From Acinetobacter calcoaceticus ANC 3811 (GTDB taxonomy: Bacteria > Pseudomonadota > Gammaproteobacteria > Pseudomonadales > Moraxellaceae), in NCBI RefSeq assembly GCF_000399665.1, contig NZ_KB976986.1, positions 1,398,240-1,462,239 of the forward strand: a stretch of 64,000 nucleotides of DNA, given 5' to 3'. Under the pieces are notes generated by a model. The model saw nothing but the letters and a program-made list of their open reading frames with translations, had not been told where the DNA came from and ran no database searches. The position numbers were made by a program, and so were the translations under genes. Shown here in pieces: positions 10,171 to 21,728 of this stretch. Position 1 is the stretch's first letter, and each line of letters begins with the position of its first letter.

Positions 10171-11601
10171 ATGTCTCAGAAAAAAAGTGTGCTTTTCCAG
10201 CAACTATTACCAGTTATCAAACAGTATCAGCAATCGGGCTTTACCCATGAAAAAATTGTTGAATTACTAAAAGATCAACACGATCTAAATTTGGTAACAG
10301 TTAAAACATTTAAAAGTTATTTATACCGATATGCAAAAGTGAATCCAGCTATGTCTAAAAATACTGCTACTCTCCAATCCATGCCAACTTCTCGAGAAAT
10401 AAAGAAATCATCGAAGCTTGAGCATGTTTGCTATGACATTCGCGGACCAGTATTACGAGCCGCCAATGAAATGGAAGAGCAAGGACATAAAATCATCAAG
10501 CTAAATATCGGCAACCCTGCTCCATTTGGCTTTGAAGCCCCACAAGAAATTATTAATGACGTTGCTTTAAACCTACCAAATGCGATTGGTTATGTTGACT
10601 CAAAAGGTATCTTTCCAGCACGTAAAGCTATCTGCCAGTATTACCAACAAAAAGGCATTCTAAATATGCACGTGAATGACGTGTATATCGGTAATGGCGT
10701 GTCTGAACTTATTGTTATGGCGATGCAAGGCCTGCTTGATGATGGCGACGAAATGTTGATTCCAATGCCGGACTACCCGCTTTGGACAGCAGCTGTTAAT
10801 CTTTCAGGTGGTACAGCAATCCACTACAAATGTGATGAAGAAAATAGCTGGTATCCAGATATTGCTGACATTGAAAGCAAGATTACACCGAATACTCGCG
10901 GTATTGTCATCATTAACCCGAACAACCCTACTGGTTCAGTTTATCCACGTCATATTCTTGAACAGATTGTAGTGCTTGCAAAAAAATATGATCTAATTTT
11001 ATTTGCTGATGAAATTTACGACAAAATTATTTATGACGGTATTGAACATGTTTCAGTAGCTTCATTAGCTGGTGACCAGCTTTGCGTATCTTTTAATGGT
11101 TTATCAAAAGCTTATCGTATTGCAGGTTTCCGTTCAGGCTGGATGGCAATTACCGGAGATAGAAGCCGCGCTGCTGACTATATCGAAGGTTTAGATATGT
11201 TGGCATCAATGCGCCTATGTGCAAACGTTCAGGCTCAATATGCGATTCAAACAGCTTTAGGCGGTTATCAATCAATTAATGACCTGATTCGTCCGGGTGG
11301 TCGTTTATACGAACAGCGCAATATTGCTTGGGAAATGTTAAATGAAATTCCTGGTGTAAGCTGCGTAAAACCAGATGGAGCAATGTACTGCTTCCCTCGC
11401 CTCGATCCAAACATCTATCCAATTGAAGATGACGAAAAGTTAATGCTGGATTTGTTACGCGCAGAAAAAGTATTATTGGTACAAGGTACGGGCTTTAATT
11501 GGCCAACTCCAGATCATTTCCGTGTGGTTTTCTTACCGGCCGAAAATGAATTACGAGAGGCAATCACTCGTTTAGGTCGTTTCTTAGCCAACCGTCGTTA
11601 A
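10171..11601 (+). CDS. alaA: Alanine aminotransferase AlaA-like with N-terminal extension
   Basis: A 476-residue PLP enzyme. Residues 79-476 closely follow E. coli AlaA (KSSKLEHVCYDIRGPV, LNIGNPAPFGF, INPNNPTGSVYP, FADEIYDKI, PLP lysine K313 in FNGLSKAYRIAGF), which converts pyruvate and glutamate to alanine and 2-oxoglutarate. The first 78 residues have no counterpart in AlaA: helical, basic, ending VKTFKSYLYRYAK, resembling small helix-turn-helix modules. Internal ATGs at 10351 and 10381 could give a shorter protein but lack visible Shine-Dalgarno sites. The extended form appears intact, so it is probably a true fusion. A strong terminator follows. Confidence 0.9.
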   Translation: MSQKKSVLFQQLLPVIKQYQQSGFTHEKIVELLKDQHDLNLVTVKTFKSYLYRYAKVNPAMSKNTATLQSMPTSREIKKSSKLEHVCYDIRGPVLRAANEMEEQGHKIIKLNIGNPAPFGFEAPQEIINDVALNLPNAIGYVDSKGIFPARKAICQYYQQKGILNMHVNDVYIGNGVSELIVMAMQGLLDDGDEMLIPMPDYPLWTAAVNLSGGTAIHYKCDEENSWYPDIADIESKITPNTRGIVIINPNNPTGSVYPRHILEQIVVLAKKYDLILFADEIYDKIIYDGIEHVSVASLAGDQLCVSFNGLSKAYRIAGFRSGWMAITGDRSRAADYIEGLDMLASMRLCANVQAQYAIQTALGGYQSINDLIRPGGRLYEQRNIAWEMLNEIPGVSCVKPDGAMYCFPRLDPNIYPIEDDEKLMLDLLRAEKVLLVQGTGFNWPTPDHFRVVFLPAENELREAITRLGRFLANRR

Positions 11602-11610
11602 AAAAATGCA

Positions 11611-11650
11611 TATCAAAAAAGGCATCTTAAATTGGATGCCTTTTTTGATA
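11611..11650. terminator. Strong bidirectional terminator after alaA
   Basis: A 16-bp perfect inverted repeat (11611-11626 and 11635-11650) around an 8-nt loop contains GGCATC/GATGCC flanked by A6 and T6, a classic intrinsic terminator. Confidence 0.92.
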
Positions 11651-12021
11651 ACTTTATTTAATTAATTTAAAAAAAGAATTATCCAAAACGCTTTTACCTT
11701 TTCATCTATTCAAAAATAAGAGTTTGAAATTAAATGCTTTTTATTAAAAATTTAATTCTTTTAATCTTTAAATTCTATTTAATAATTCATTTCCATATTT
11801 TTTACCATACGTTTAAATTTGTGCTCAATTTCACATTTTCCTCAATCTTCATTATGCAAAAAATGCATGGATCAATATATTTTTGCATTTCACACTGCTT
11901 CAAAATCGAGCAACAATCCCCTTCCATAACAACATCGCCATATTCGATTCGGTTAAACAGATACAGATATCTAGGAAGATAAAATCGGTAGAACGACCGG
12001 ACTGAACTAACAAGGAAAGCT
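11651..12021. other. AT-rich intergenic region upstream of symporter gene
   Basis: About 370 bases between the alaA terminator and the hairpin upstream of the symporter. Two overlapping open frames on opposite strands here (11734-11982 and 11802-12026) have low-complexity hydrophobic or random-looking products and no ribosome binding site, so I regard it as non-coding, probably holding the symporter promoter. Confidence 0.6.
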
Positions 12022-12056
12022 TTCAATCATTCAAATCCCATCAAAGAATGATTGAA
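12022..12056 (+). promoter_or_regulatory. Leader hairpin/operator upstream of symporter gene
   Basis: An 11-bp perfect inverted repeat, TTCAATCATTC (12022-12032) and GAATGATTGAA (12046-12056), with a 13-nt loop, ends 20 bases before the symporter ATG and just before its ribosome binding site (AGAGG at 12065-12069). No T run follows, so it is more likely an operator or translational control hairpin than a terminator. Confidence 0.5.
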
Positions 12057-12076
12057 TCAAATGGATAGAGGTTCAT

Positions 12077-13384
12077 ATGAAGCAAAAGAAATTGCTCAAG
12101 TATATTGTTATTGCTATTTTACTTGGCGTACTGACAGGTTGGATTTGTCACCACTTTTTCAATGAAGGCGAACAGCTCAAACAGATCGCTTCTTATTTCA
12201 GCATCGCTACAGACATCTTTTTACGTCTCATCAAAATGATTATTGCTCCATTAGTATTTGCCACAATTGTTTCAGGCATTGTATCAATGGGGAAATCCAC
12301 ATCGATTGGTAGTATCACACTCAAGTCAATGACTTGGTTTATTACTGCTTCGTTTGTATCACTTGCCATCGGCATGGGTTTAGCAAACTTTTTCCAACCA
12401 GGCGCCGCTCTAGATTTAGCACTACCAACAGCTCAACAACTTAGTGGCGCTTCTCTCCCAGCGACCACTGGCTTTACACTGCAATCATTCTTAAGCCATG
12501 TGTTCCCACGCAGCATTGCAGAAGCAATGGCAAATAACGATATTTTACAAGTACTTGTTTTTGCTATTTTCTTTGGTTCAGCACTCGCTTTTGTAAATCA
12601 AGGCAACGAAAAAGAGTCTGTTATTGTTCGTTTGACTGAAGAACTTAGCAAGATCATGTTCCGTATTACTGATTACGTCATGATGTTTGCACCTTTTGCA
12701 GTATTTGCTGCAATCGCTTCAGCAATTACAGTACAAGGTTTAGGCTTAATTGTTGACTACGGTATTTTAATTGCTGAGTTCTATTTCGGTCTTCTGTTAC
12801 TTTGGATTGTTTTGTTCTCTGTTGGTGCAATCGTACTTAAAAAAGACATTTTCCGCCTTGGCAAATTAATTCGTGAACCTGTAACTCTTGCTTTTGCTAC
12901 AGCTTCAAGTGAATCTGCCTACCCTAAAGTAATGGATGCACTCAATAAATTTGGTGTACCTAAAAAAGTGACTAGCTTTGTATTACCGTTGGGCTATTCA
13001 TTTAACCTAGATGGTTCAATGATGTACACCACGTTTGCAGTGCTGTTTATTGCTCAAGCTTACAACATCGATCTTAGCTTCACTCAGCAAATCTTAATTC
13101 TGTTAACTCTTATGGTAACAAGCAAAGGTATTGCGGGTGTATCACGAGCTTCTATTGTAGTTATTTCAGCAACACTCACCATGTTCCATTTACCAGAAGC
13201 AGGCATTCTCTTACTACTTGGTATTGATCAGTTCCTTGATATGGGCCGTACTGCAACAAACGTAGTAGGTAACAGTATTGCTACCGCAGTTGTTGCCAAG
13301 CTCGAAGGCGAAAAAGTAGCTGATACTGAAGTATTACCAGAGCCTGTATTAATTCAATCAACTCAAGAACAAACGACCGCTTAA
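12077..13384 (+). CDS. Dicarboxylate/amino acid:cation symporter (GltP/DctA family)
   Basis: A 435-residue inner-membrane carrier of the DAACS family. Features: eight hydrophobic spans plus re-entrant loops, ATASSESAYPKVMD (serine-rich hairpin 1), FVLPLGYSFNLDGSMMY (conserved NxDGS motif of span 7) and MGRTATNVVGNSIAT (conserved NxxG substrate region). The family imports glutamate, aspartate or C4-dicarboxylates with H+ or Na+. The downstream glutaminase-asparaginase, which releases these amino acids in the periplasm, favours an acidic amino acid as substrate, but this is inference. The ATG has an AGAGG site eight bases upstream. Confidence 0.92.
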   Translation: MKQKKLLKYIVIAILLGVLTGWICHHFFNEGEQLKQIASYFSIATDIFLRLIKMIIAPLVFATIVSGIVSMGKSTSIGSITLKSMTWFITASFVSLAIGMGLANFFQPGAALDLALPTAQQLSGASLPATTGFTLQSFLSHVFPRSIAEAMANNDILQVLVFAIFFGSALAFVNQGNEKESVIVRLTEELSKIMFRITDYVMMFAPFAVFAAIASAITVQGLGLIVDYGILIAEFYFGLLLLWIVLFSVGAIVLKKDIFRLGKLIREPVTLAFATASSESAYPKVMDALNKFGVPKKVTSFVLPLGYSFNLDGSMMYTTFAVLFIAQAYNIDLSFTQQILILLTLMVTSKGIAGVSRASIVVISATLTMFHLPEAGILLLLGIDQFLDMGRTATNVVGNSIATAVVAKLEGEKVADTEVLPEPVLIQSTQEQTTA

Positions 13385-13413
13385 GTTTCTCTTTTCTCCC
13401 ACTCTCCCAACTT

Positions 13414-13449
13414 AAGAGCAATTTTATATGACCTTATAAAATTGCTCTT
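13414..13449 (+). terminator. Intrinsic terminator after symporter gene
   Basis: AAGAGCAATTTTATA (13414-13428) pairs perfectly with 13435-13449 around a 6-nt loop and is followed by CTTTTTATT. A 15-bp stem and T run make this a good terminator. Confidence 0.88.
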
Positions 13450-15140
<1,691 letters not shown>

Positions 15141-15148
15141 GTTTTCCA

Positions 15149-15178
15149 ACCAGCTCAAGCCTAAATGTTTGAGCTGGT
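15149..15178 (+). terminator. Terminator after asparaginase gene
   Basis: ACCAGCTCAA (15149-15158) pairs with TTGAGCTGGT (15169-15178) around a 10-nt loop, followed by CATATTTTA. A plausible intrinsic terminator with a weak T run. Confidence 0.75.
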
Positions 15179-15339
15179 CATATTTTATAAAAATAATGTC
15201 TTTTATATTAATTCTGTACAATAGTTGTTCAACTCATTCTTCTTAAATAATAAAATCCTTAACAGTTTGCCAAAATATTAACCATTTCCTTTTAACTTTG
15301 CGTGTTAAACTATGCTTCGGTCGCATTAAGGATTGGTTT

Positions 15340-18300
15340 ATGCAGTTTGTTCATCTAGGTATTTATACAGAATTTTCGATTACAGAGTCGATAGTTCGCA
15401 TACCTGACTTGGTCAATGCTGCGGTTAAAGACCAAATGCCAGCGTTGGCATTAACTGACCTCTCTAACCTCCATGCTGCGGTAAAATTTTATAATGCTTG
15501 TTTAAAAAAAGGTATTAAGCCTCTTTTAGGTAGCACAATTCGCCTTGATGATGCTCAACACCGTGCAACATTACTTGCAATGAGTGATGTTGGCTGGAAA
15601 AGTCTCACCGAAATCGTTTCACGCGGTTTTATTGAAGGACAACAGCTCAGTATTCCATGTGTACAAAAAGAATGGGTACTTGAACAGCATCAAGATATTA
15701 TTGTTTTACTTGGCCAGCATAGTGATGTTGGTCAGATGCTTTGTTCATCTAACCCGCAAAAAGCTGCTCCCCTTTTAGAAGCATGGCTCGAAAAATTTGG
15801 TAACCGTGTTTATCTTGCTTTAACACGTACCGACCGTCCTGGTGAAGAAGACTTTATTCAAGAAGCAGCTAAACTTGCTGCACAATATAATATTGGTGTC
15901 GTTGCACATAATGATGTGCACTTTGTAGAAAAAGAAGATTTCGAAGCACATGAAGCTCGTGTTTGTATCGCTGATGGTTATGTACTAGCAGATAATCGCC
16001 GTCCACGCATATATAGTCCTGAGCAGCACTTTAAAACCTCAGATGAAATGATCGAATTGTTTTCTGATATTCCTAGTGCTATCGAGAACACCTATCACAT
16101 TGCTAAACGCTGCAACGTTAAACTGCAACTCGGCACTTACTTTTTACCTGACTATCCAATTCCAGATGGTTTTACCATCGATACTTATTTTGAACATTTA
16201 TCTAAAGTAGGTTTGGAAGAACGCTTAAATTATCTTTACCCTGTTGAAAAACGTGGCGAAGACTGGCCTGAGATTCGTAAGCCTTACGATGAACGAATTG
16301 ATTATGAAGTTGGTATTATCCTGAAAATGGGTTTCCCAGGATACTTCCTCATCGTCATGGACTTCATTCGATGGGCAAAAAGTAATGGTGTTCCTGTTGG
16401 GCCAGGTCGTGGTTCAGGTGCAGGTTCATTAGTCGCCTATAGCTTAGAAATTACTGACCTTGACCCTCTTCGTTACGATCTACTTTTCGAACGTTTCTTG
16501 AACCCAGAACGTGTATCGATGCCCGACTTTGACGTCGATTTCTGTATTGCTGGACGTGACCGCGTTATTGATTACGTATCACGTACTTATGGTCGCGAAG
16601 CCGTTTCACAAATTGCAACTTTCGGAACCATGGCAGCAAAAGGTGCAATCCGTGACGTTGCGCGTGTATTGGGTAAATCTTATGGTTTAGCTGACCGTAT
16701 TTCAAAAATGGTGCCTACCAAACCACTCGGTGTGGATTTAGCTACCGCTATTGATATGGAACCACAGCTTAAAGATATTGTGACCAACCCATCTAACCCA
16801 GATAACGACGATGCAAGCGAAATCTGGGAAATGGCATTAAAATTAGAAGGTGTTACCCGAAATACCGGTAAACATGCCGGAGGTGTAGTTATTGCACCCG
16901 GTAAAATTACCGATTTCTCGGCTGTACTTTGTGATGCAGATGGAACAAACCGCGTTGCTCAATATGATAAAGACGATGTAGAAGCAGCGGGTCTGGTCAA
17001 GTTCGACTTCTTGGGTTTACGTAACTTAACCGTTATTGAAGACGCGATTCAAAATATTAATAAAAACCGCGACAGTAATGATCAACTCAATATCTTGCAT
17101 GTTCCTCTAGACGACGCTAAAGCATATTCTGTGTTTGCCGATGCAAATACGACAGCGGTATTCCAGTTTGAATCCGTCGGCATGAAACGGATGCTTAAAG
17201 AAGCGCGTCCAAGTAAATTTGAAGAAATTATTGCGTTCGTATCATTGTATCGTCCAGGTCCAATGGACCTGATTCCTGACTTTATTCACCGTATGCATGG
17301 TGGAGATTTTGAATATCTCCATCCTCTTTTAGAAGGTGTATTAGAGCCAACTTACGGGATTATGGTTTATCAGGAACAGGTAATGCAGACTGCACAGATC
17401 TGTGCAGGTTACACATTAGGCGGCGCAGATTTATTACGCCGTGCAATGGGTAAAAAGAAACCTGAGGAAATGGTCAAGCAGCGTGAAATTTTCCTAGAAG
17501 GTGCTGCTGAAAAAGGGATTGATGAAAGTACTGCAAACCATATCTTTGACTATATGGAAAAGTTTGCCGGCTATGGTTTTAACAAATCTCACGCCGCTGC
17601 TTATGCGCTGGTTGCCTACCATACAGCATGGTTAAAAGCGCATTACCCTGCTGAGTTTATGGCAGCGGTAATGACATCGGAAATGCAGAACACGGACAGT
17701 GTTGTATTCTTGATCGATGACTGCCGAAATAATAATCTTGAGGTCTTACCACCATCAGTCAACATGTCGACTTACCATTTCCATGCAAGTAATGATAAAA
17801 CGATTGTTTACGGTTTAGGTGCGATTAAAGGCGTTGGCGAACAAGCAATGCAGTCAGTCATTGACTCTCGTCGACAATTTGGTCCGTATACAGATCTATT
17901 CGATTTTTGCCATCGTATTGATTTGAAGAAAATCAATAAACGTACTCTTGAAGCTTTAATTCGCGCGGGTGCACTCGATTGCTTGGGAATCGAACGAGCA
18001 AGCTTAATGGCACAATTGCCTGAAGCTGTTCAAGCTGCTGATCAAGCTCGAAGTAACCGTGAAAGCGGTATTATGGATTTATTTGGTGAGGTTGAAGAAG
18101 TTCAGCGTAAGCCAGCTAAACCAGTTAAACCGTGGAGTGACGAAGTTCGTCTCAAAGGCGAAAAAGATACACTTGGTTTATATTTAACTGGCCATCCAAT
18201 TGATGTTTACCGACAAGAACTCAAATCTTTTGTTCCCGTAAAACTAAATGAAATTACAGCTACACGTCGTGGTGTTACTACGGTTTACGCAGGTTTGGTT

Positions 18301-18903
18301 ATTGATGTCGCAAACTTCCCGAACCGTGTAGTTATTGTACTAGATGATGGCACGGCACGTATTGAAGTCAGCTGTAACCATGAACGCTTCCAACGTTTTA
18401 AAGATATCGTTCAAGTGGAACGTGTTGTAGTTTTCGAAGGCGAAATCTATGAACGAGAAGGCTTTGACCGTCCAATGGGACGTTTAACCAAAGCTTTCAC
18501 ATTAAATGAAATAAGACAAAAACGTGCTAACAGTATTCAAATCAAATTAACAGAAGAGTTTATGCAGCCAACATTGGCAAAAGATCTACAAAACATGATC
18601 TTGCCATTTTGCAATGTAGATATGCATCAACATATCACTCTACAGTTACAGATTGATCAACCCTATGCTCAAGCCGAACTTCAGTTTGGTCCGCAATGGA
18701 AAGTCGCTCCTCTAGACGAATTACTTGCTAAACTCAGAGATTATTTTGGTAAAGATAATATCTATATTGAGTATCAAGTAAAGTCGAAAGCAGCTAAAGC
18801 AGCAGACCCTGTTCGTCCACATGCTGTTGCCCCTCCTCCTGCGGGTATGTCTATGGACGATGCATTGGATTTATACCAAAGCGAAGTTTCTCAATATTCG
18901 TAA
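15340..18903 (+). CDS. dnaE: DNA polymerase III subunit alpha
   Basis: The replicative polymerase catalytic subunit, 1187 residues from ATG 15340, which has AAGGA seven to eight bases upstream; the frame is open to 15298 but that start would add residues not found in DnaE. Order: PHP domain (about 1-280), palm with GPGRGSGAGSLVAY and the catalytic aspartates in PDFDVDF (about 395-401), FDFLGLRNLTVIED, fingers, helix-hairpin-helix tower (about 790-860), OB fold (about 960-1070). The PHP start reads HLGIYTEFSITES, where active PHP domains usually have a second His, so proofreading by PHP is unlikely. Upstream of trmJ by 14 bases. Confidence 0.97.
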   Translation: MQFVHLGIYTEFSITESIVRIPDLVNAAVKDQMPALALTDLSNLHAAVKFYNACLKKGIKPLLGSTIRLDDAQHRATLLAMSDVGWKSLTEIVSRGFIEGQQLSIPCVQKEWVLEQHQDIIVLLGQHSDVGQMLCSSNPQKAAPLLEAWLEKFGNRVYLALTRTDRPGEEDFIQEAAKLAAQYNIGVVAHNDVHFVEKEDFEAHEARVCIADGYVLADNRRPRIYSPEQHFKTSDEMIELFSDIPSAIENTYHIAKRCNVKLQLGTYFLPDYPIPDGFTIDTYFEHLSKVGLEERLNYLYPVEKRGEDWPEIRKPYDERIDYEVGIILKMGFPGYFLIVMDFIRWAKSNGVPVGPGRGSGAGSLVAYSLEITDLDPLRYDLLFERFLNPERVSMPDFDVDFCIAGRDRVIDYVSRTYGREAVSQIATFGTMAAKGAIRDVARVLGKSYGLADRISKMVPTKPLGVDLATAIDMEPQLKDIVTNPSNPDNDDASEIWEMALKLEGVTRNTGKHAGGVVIAPGKITDFSAVLCDADGTNRVAQYDKDDVEAAGLVKFDFLGLRNLTVIEDAIQNINKNRDSNDQLNILHVPLDDAKAYSVFADANTTAVFQFESVGMKRMLKEARPSKFEEIIAFVSLYRPGPMDLIPDFIHRMHGGDFEYLHPLLEGVLEPTYGIMVYQEQVMQTAQICAGYTLGGADLLRRAMGKKKPEEMVKQREIFLEGAAEKGIDESTANHIFDYMEKFAGYGFNKSHAAAYALVAYHTAWLKAHYPAEFMAAVMTSEMQNTDSVVFLIDDCRNNNLEVLPPSVNMSTYHFHASNDKTIVYGLGAIKGVGEQAMQSVIDSRRQFGPYTDLFDFCHRIDLKKINKRTLEALIRAGALDCLGIERASLMAQLPEAVQAADQARSNRESGIMDLFGEVEEVQRKPAKPVKPWSDEVRLKGEKDTLGLYLTGHPIDVYRQELKSFVPVKLNEITATRRGVTTVYAGLVIDVANFPNRVVIVLDDGTARIEVSCNHERFQRFKDIVQVERVVVFEGEIYEREGFDRPMGRLTKAFTLNEIRQKRANSIQIKLTEEFMQPTLAKDLQNMILPFCNVDMHQHITLQLQIDQPYAQAELQFGPQWKVAPLDELLAKLRDYFGKDNIYIEYQVKSKAAKAADPVRPHAVAPPPAGMSMDDALDLYQSEVSQYS

Positions 18904-18917
18904 TTTCTGGAAATCTT

Positions 18918-19757
18918 ATGAGTTCGTTTGACCACACCACCGTGTCAAAACAATTAGCACAAGTGCGTATTGTCATGGTAAATACGACTTTGCCTGCCAA
19001 TATTGGTAGTGCTTTACGTGCCATGAAAACAATGGGACTAATTAAATTAGTTCTCGTATCACCTAAAACATATCCTCATCCAGATATACAAGCGCTTGCT
19101 GCGGGTGCTCAAGATTTATTTGAACATCTTGAGATTGTAGACACCTTAGAAGATGCGATTAAAGATTGTCATTTAGTATTTGGAACAAGTGCACGTAGTC
19201 GTACTATTCCTTGGCCTTTGCTTGATGTTCGACCTGCGGCTAAAGAAGCTATTAAGGCAACCGCTCAAGGCCAACAAATTGCTATTGTTTTTGGCCGTGA
19301 AGACCGTGGTTTAACTAACGAAGAATTAGCACTGGCAAATTATCATTTAACGATTCCTGTCAATCCGGACTATGGCGTGTTAAATGTTGCGCAAGCAATT
19401 CAAGTTGTATGTTATGAACTTCGAATGTCTGCTCTTGAGCAAGAGCAAGTCGATCAGAATGTAGATGAAATGCCATTAGTGCAAGGCCAAAGCATGCAAT
19501 GGGATGAACCTTTGGTGACTCAGCAACAAATGGAAGAGTTTTATCCTCATCTTGAAAAAATGCTGACTGAAATTGAATTTTTAGATCCAGAAAATCCACG
19601 TTTATTACCTTTACGCTTGCGTCGTTTATTTGGTCGTATACAATTAGATCGTATGGAATATCATTTACTTCGCGGTATTTTTAGTCGCGTGCAAGCTTTA
19701 ACAAGCGGTAAATGGAAAAAAGCATTATCTGACAAGGAGGATCAACCCAATGCTTAA
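18918..19757 (+). CDS. trmJ: tRNA (cytidine/uridine-2'-O-)-methyltransferase TrmJ
   Basis: A 279-residue SpoU/TrmH-class SPOUT methyltransferase that 2'-O-methylates position 32 of tRNAs using S-adenosylmethionine. Motif 1 [19 protein letters not shown] (about 22-40), motif 2 [17 protein letters not shown] (about 120-136) and motif 3 [20 protein letters not shown] (about 140-160) form the knotted SAM site. The C-terminal extension ([20 protein letters not shown]) is characteristic of TrmJ. It follows dnaE by 14 bases and overlaps cysE by 8, so these genes are likely co-transcribed. Confidence 0.93.
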   Translation: MSSFDHTTVSKQLAQVRIVMVNTTLPANIGSALRAMKTMGLIKLVLVSPKTYPHPDIQALAAGAQDLFEHLEIVDTLEDAIKDCHLVFGTSARSRTIPWPLLDVRPAAKEAIKATAQGQQIAIVFGREDRGLTNEELALANYHLTIPVNPDYGVLNVAQAIQVVCYELRMSALEQEQVDQNVDEMPLVQGQSMQWDEPLVTQQQMEEFYPHLEKMLTEIEFLDPENPRLLPLRLRRLFGRIQLDRMEYHLLRGIFSRVQALTSGKWKKALSDKEDQPNA

Positions 19758-20565
19758 GCAGCTTAAAGAAGATATAAAGGCTGTATTTGCGCGAGATCCT
19801 GCTGCCCGCAATACACTTGAAGTTCTTACGACTTACCCAGGTATTCATGCAATTATGATGCATCGTGTTGCACATGAATTATGGCAAAAAGACTGTAAAG
19901 GTGCAGCTCGCCTACTTTCTTCATTTAGCCGTTTTGCAACTGGAATCGAAATTCATCCTGGCGCTAAAATCGGTAAGCGTTTTTTTATTGATCATGGCAT
20001 GGGTGTTGTGATTGGTGAAACTGCTGAAATTGGTGATGATGTTACGCTTTATCATGGTGTTACTTTAGGTGGTACCACATGGAAAACTGGTAAACGCCAT
20101 CCAACTTTAGAAGACGGTGTGGTTGTTGGTGCTGGTGCGAAAATTTTGGGTCCATTTACCGTAGGTAAAGGTGCCAAAGTTGGTTCAAATGCTGTAGTGA
20201 CCAAAGCTGTTCCTGCCGGAGTAACTGCTGTAGGAAACCCTGCACGATATATCTATAAAGATGCCGACAGAACTAAAGATAAAGATGAAGAACGTCGCCG
20301 CGATTATGCACAAAGTATTGGTTTTGCCCCATATGCGACAACTGCTGATCAGTCAGATCCTATTTTAGAAGGTATGCGCGTTTTGCTTGATCGTATTCAG
20401 CACAATGAAACGCGTATGAATAATTTATGTCAGCGTTTATCAGAGCTAGATCCTAGCTTCAAAAAAGAAAACCAAGATGAACAACCTTTTAGCGATGAAG
20501 AGCTAAAAATTCTTGAAGAAGTACGTCGTGAATGTGGTGCACAAAACAAGATATCAAAAACGTAA
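19750..20565 (+). CDS. cysE: Serine O-acetyltransferase
   Basis: A 271-residue enzyme that makes O-acetylserine from serine and acetyl-CoA, committing carbon to cysteine synthesis. N-terminal helical region (1-70) and a left-handed beta-helix of hexapeptide repeats ([38 protein letters not shown]) with catalytic His in FIDHGMG and LYHGVTLGG. The C-terminus is longer than CysE of E. coli in sequence after the helix ([15 protein letters not shown] and beyond), resembling the EpsC-length variants. A strong AGGAGG (19736-19741) inside the end of trmJ sets the ATG at 19750, giving an 8-base overlap and coupling. Confidence 0.94.
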   Translation: MLKQLKEDIKAVFARDPAARNTLEVLTTYPGIHAIMMHRVAHELWQKDCKGAARLLSSFSRFATGIEIHPGAKIGKRFFIDHGMGVVIGETAEIGDDVTLYHGVTLGGTTWKTGKRHPTLEDGVVVGAGAKILGPFTVGKGAKVGSNAVVTKAVPAGVTAVGNPARYIYKDADRTKDKDEERRRDYAQSIGFAPYATTADQSDPILEGMRVLLDRIQHNETRMNNLCQRLSELDPSFKKENQDEQPFSDEELKILEEVRRECGAQNKISKT

Positions 20566-20670
20566 TATTCTTGATTCATAATGTAACACGCTTACCCTTG
20601 CATGTCGGTTTAGCTTTTCCTAGACTTACCACTACCAAATCTGACTTTACTAAAATGAACGGAAGATCCT

Positions 20671-21612
20671 ATGAATTTTAAGCCTTTGGCATATATCATC
20701 CTTGCGACCTCAAGTTTAACAGCTTGTACAATGGCACCTGTAAAACAACAAAAAATTGAGCCTTTTGTTTTCAAGGAACCAGAGCTTACTCCTCCTTTTT
20801 ATGCACTAAATCCTTTTAACTATGATCAACCGCCAGCATTTGAAGTTGCGTTAAAAGACGCTGCCGCACAGCCAGTAACCAAAATGGTAGTTAATCGTCA
20901 AGATGACCCAACTAAACAACTTACTCTCGACGTCAATAAACTGATTGTTCCGACTGTAAATAATTCACAGCGTTCAATGAAATACGCTGTTTTAGCTGGT
21001 GAAAATGAAATTGATGTTACGAGCATTGATGACTTCTTACAGTTAGTAGAAGGCAAAGCTCGTCACTACCCACCTCGCTTTACTGATCGTCAAGAACGTA
21101 AAGGCTTCGAAAGTAAACTTAAAGAAGTAACACAGCAACTTGATACACTTGCTGCAAATCCAAATGCGTCATTTGATATTTTACTTCGCGCTTTTAAAGC
21201 AAGTGTTCTTGCACGTAACCTTGATTTAGGTACTGCTCATACCACTCGATCTTTAGAATATGCTCAACGTCTTTTAAAAATTAGCCCAGATGACGCAGAA
21301 GCAAACTTCTGGTTTGGTTTTGGCTTATCTGAAGGTGGTGGCCAACGTGAAGCAATTCCATATTTAGATAAAGCCATTAAAGGTAATGTTCAAGAAGCGT
21401 ATCTAGCTTCTGCAAACAACTATATTGCAATGGAACAAAAGAAAAACGCGATTCAGACACTTAAAAATTATAAAGTGAAATATCCGGATGAATCGGAAAT
21501 TGCTGATCGTTTAATTCAAGAAATTGAAAAACAAGGTCGTTGGAATGTATGGCAAGTTTTAACTAACCCAGCAATGTCTGCAACTACCCCAAGTGCGACA
21601 CCTAAAAAATAA
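20671..21612 (+). CDS. TPR-like lipoprotein, function unknown
   Basis: A 313-residue protein with a lipoprotein signal peptide ending in LTAC (lipidated Cys19), a proline-rich segment (PFVFKEPELTPPFYALNPF), and a C-terminal helical part (about 150-290) with tetratricopeptide-like repeats (SPDDAEANFWFGFGLSEGG, AIPYLDKAIKGNVQEAYLA, KKNAIQTLKNYKVKYPDE). TPR lipoproteins usually scaffold envelope complexes, but nothing here identifies a partner. The next gene also encodes a lipoprotein, but a strong terminator separates the two. Confidence 0.8.
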   Translation: MNFKPLAYIILATSSLTACTMAPVKQQKIEPFVFKEPELTPPFYALNPFNYDQPPAFEVALKDAAAQPVTKMVVNRQDDPTKQLTLDVNKLIVPTVNNSQRSMKYAVLAGENEIDVTSIDDFLQLVEGKARHYPPRFTDRQERKGFESKLKEVTQQLDTLAANPNASFDILLRAFKASVLARNLDLGTAHTTRSLEYAQRLLKISPDDAEANFWFGFGLSEGGGQREAIPYLDKAIKGNVQEAYLASANNYIAMEQKKNAIQTLKNYKVKYPDESEIADRLIQEIEKQGRWNVWQVLTNPAMSATTPSATPKK

Positions 21613-21624
21613 GTGTAATTAGAT

Positions 21625-21654
21625 AAAAAAGGGCTGTTTTGACAGCCCTTTTTT
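21625..21654. terminator. Strong terminator after TPR lipoprotein gene
   Basis: A6-GGGCTGT (21625-21637) pairs with ACAGCCC-T6 (21642-21654) around a 4-nt loop; the T run continues to 21656. Symmetric, so active in both directions. Confidence 0.92.
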
Positions 21655-21728
21655 TTATTTGATCATTTGAAAAATATTTTAAAATTTGTATGATCTACCT
21701 ACCATTGAGCCACTAAATTTTGACCATA

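Noticed and set aside
11734..12026. Overlapping frames on both strands before the symporter gene
   Set aside because: Phe/Leu-rich low-complexity translation from AT-rich DNA; opposite frames overlap; no ribosome binding site.
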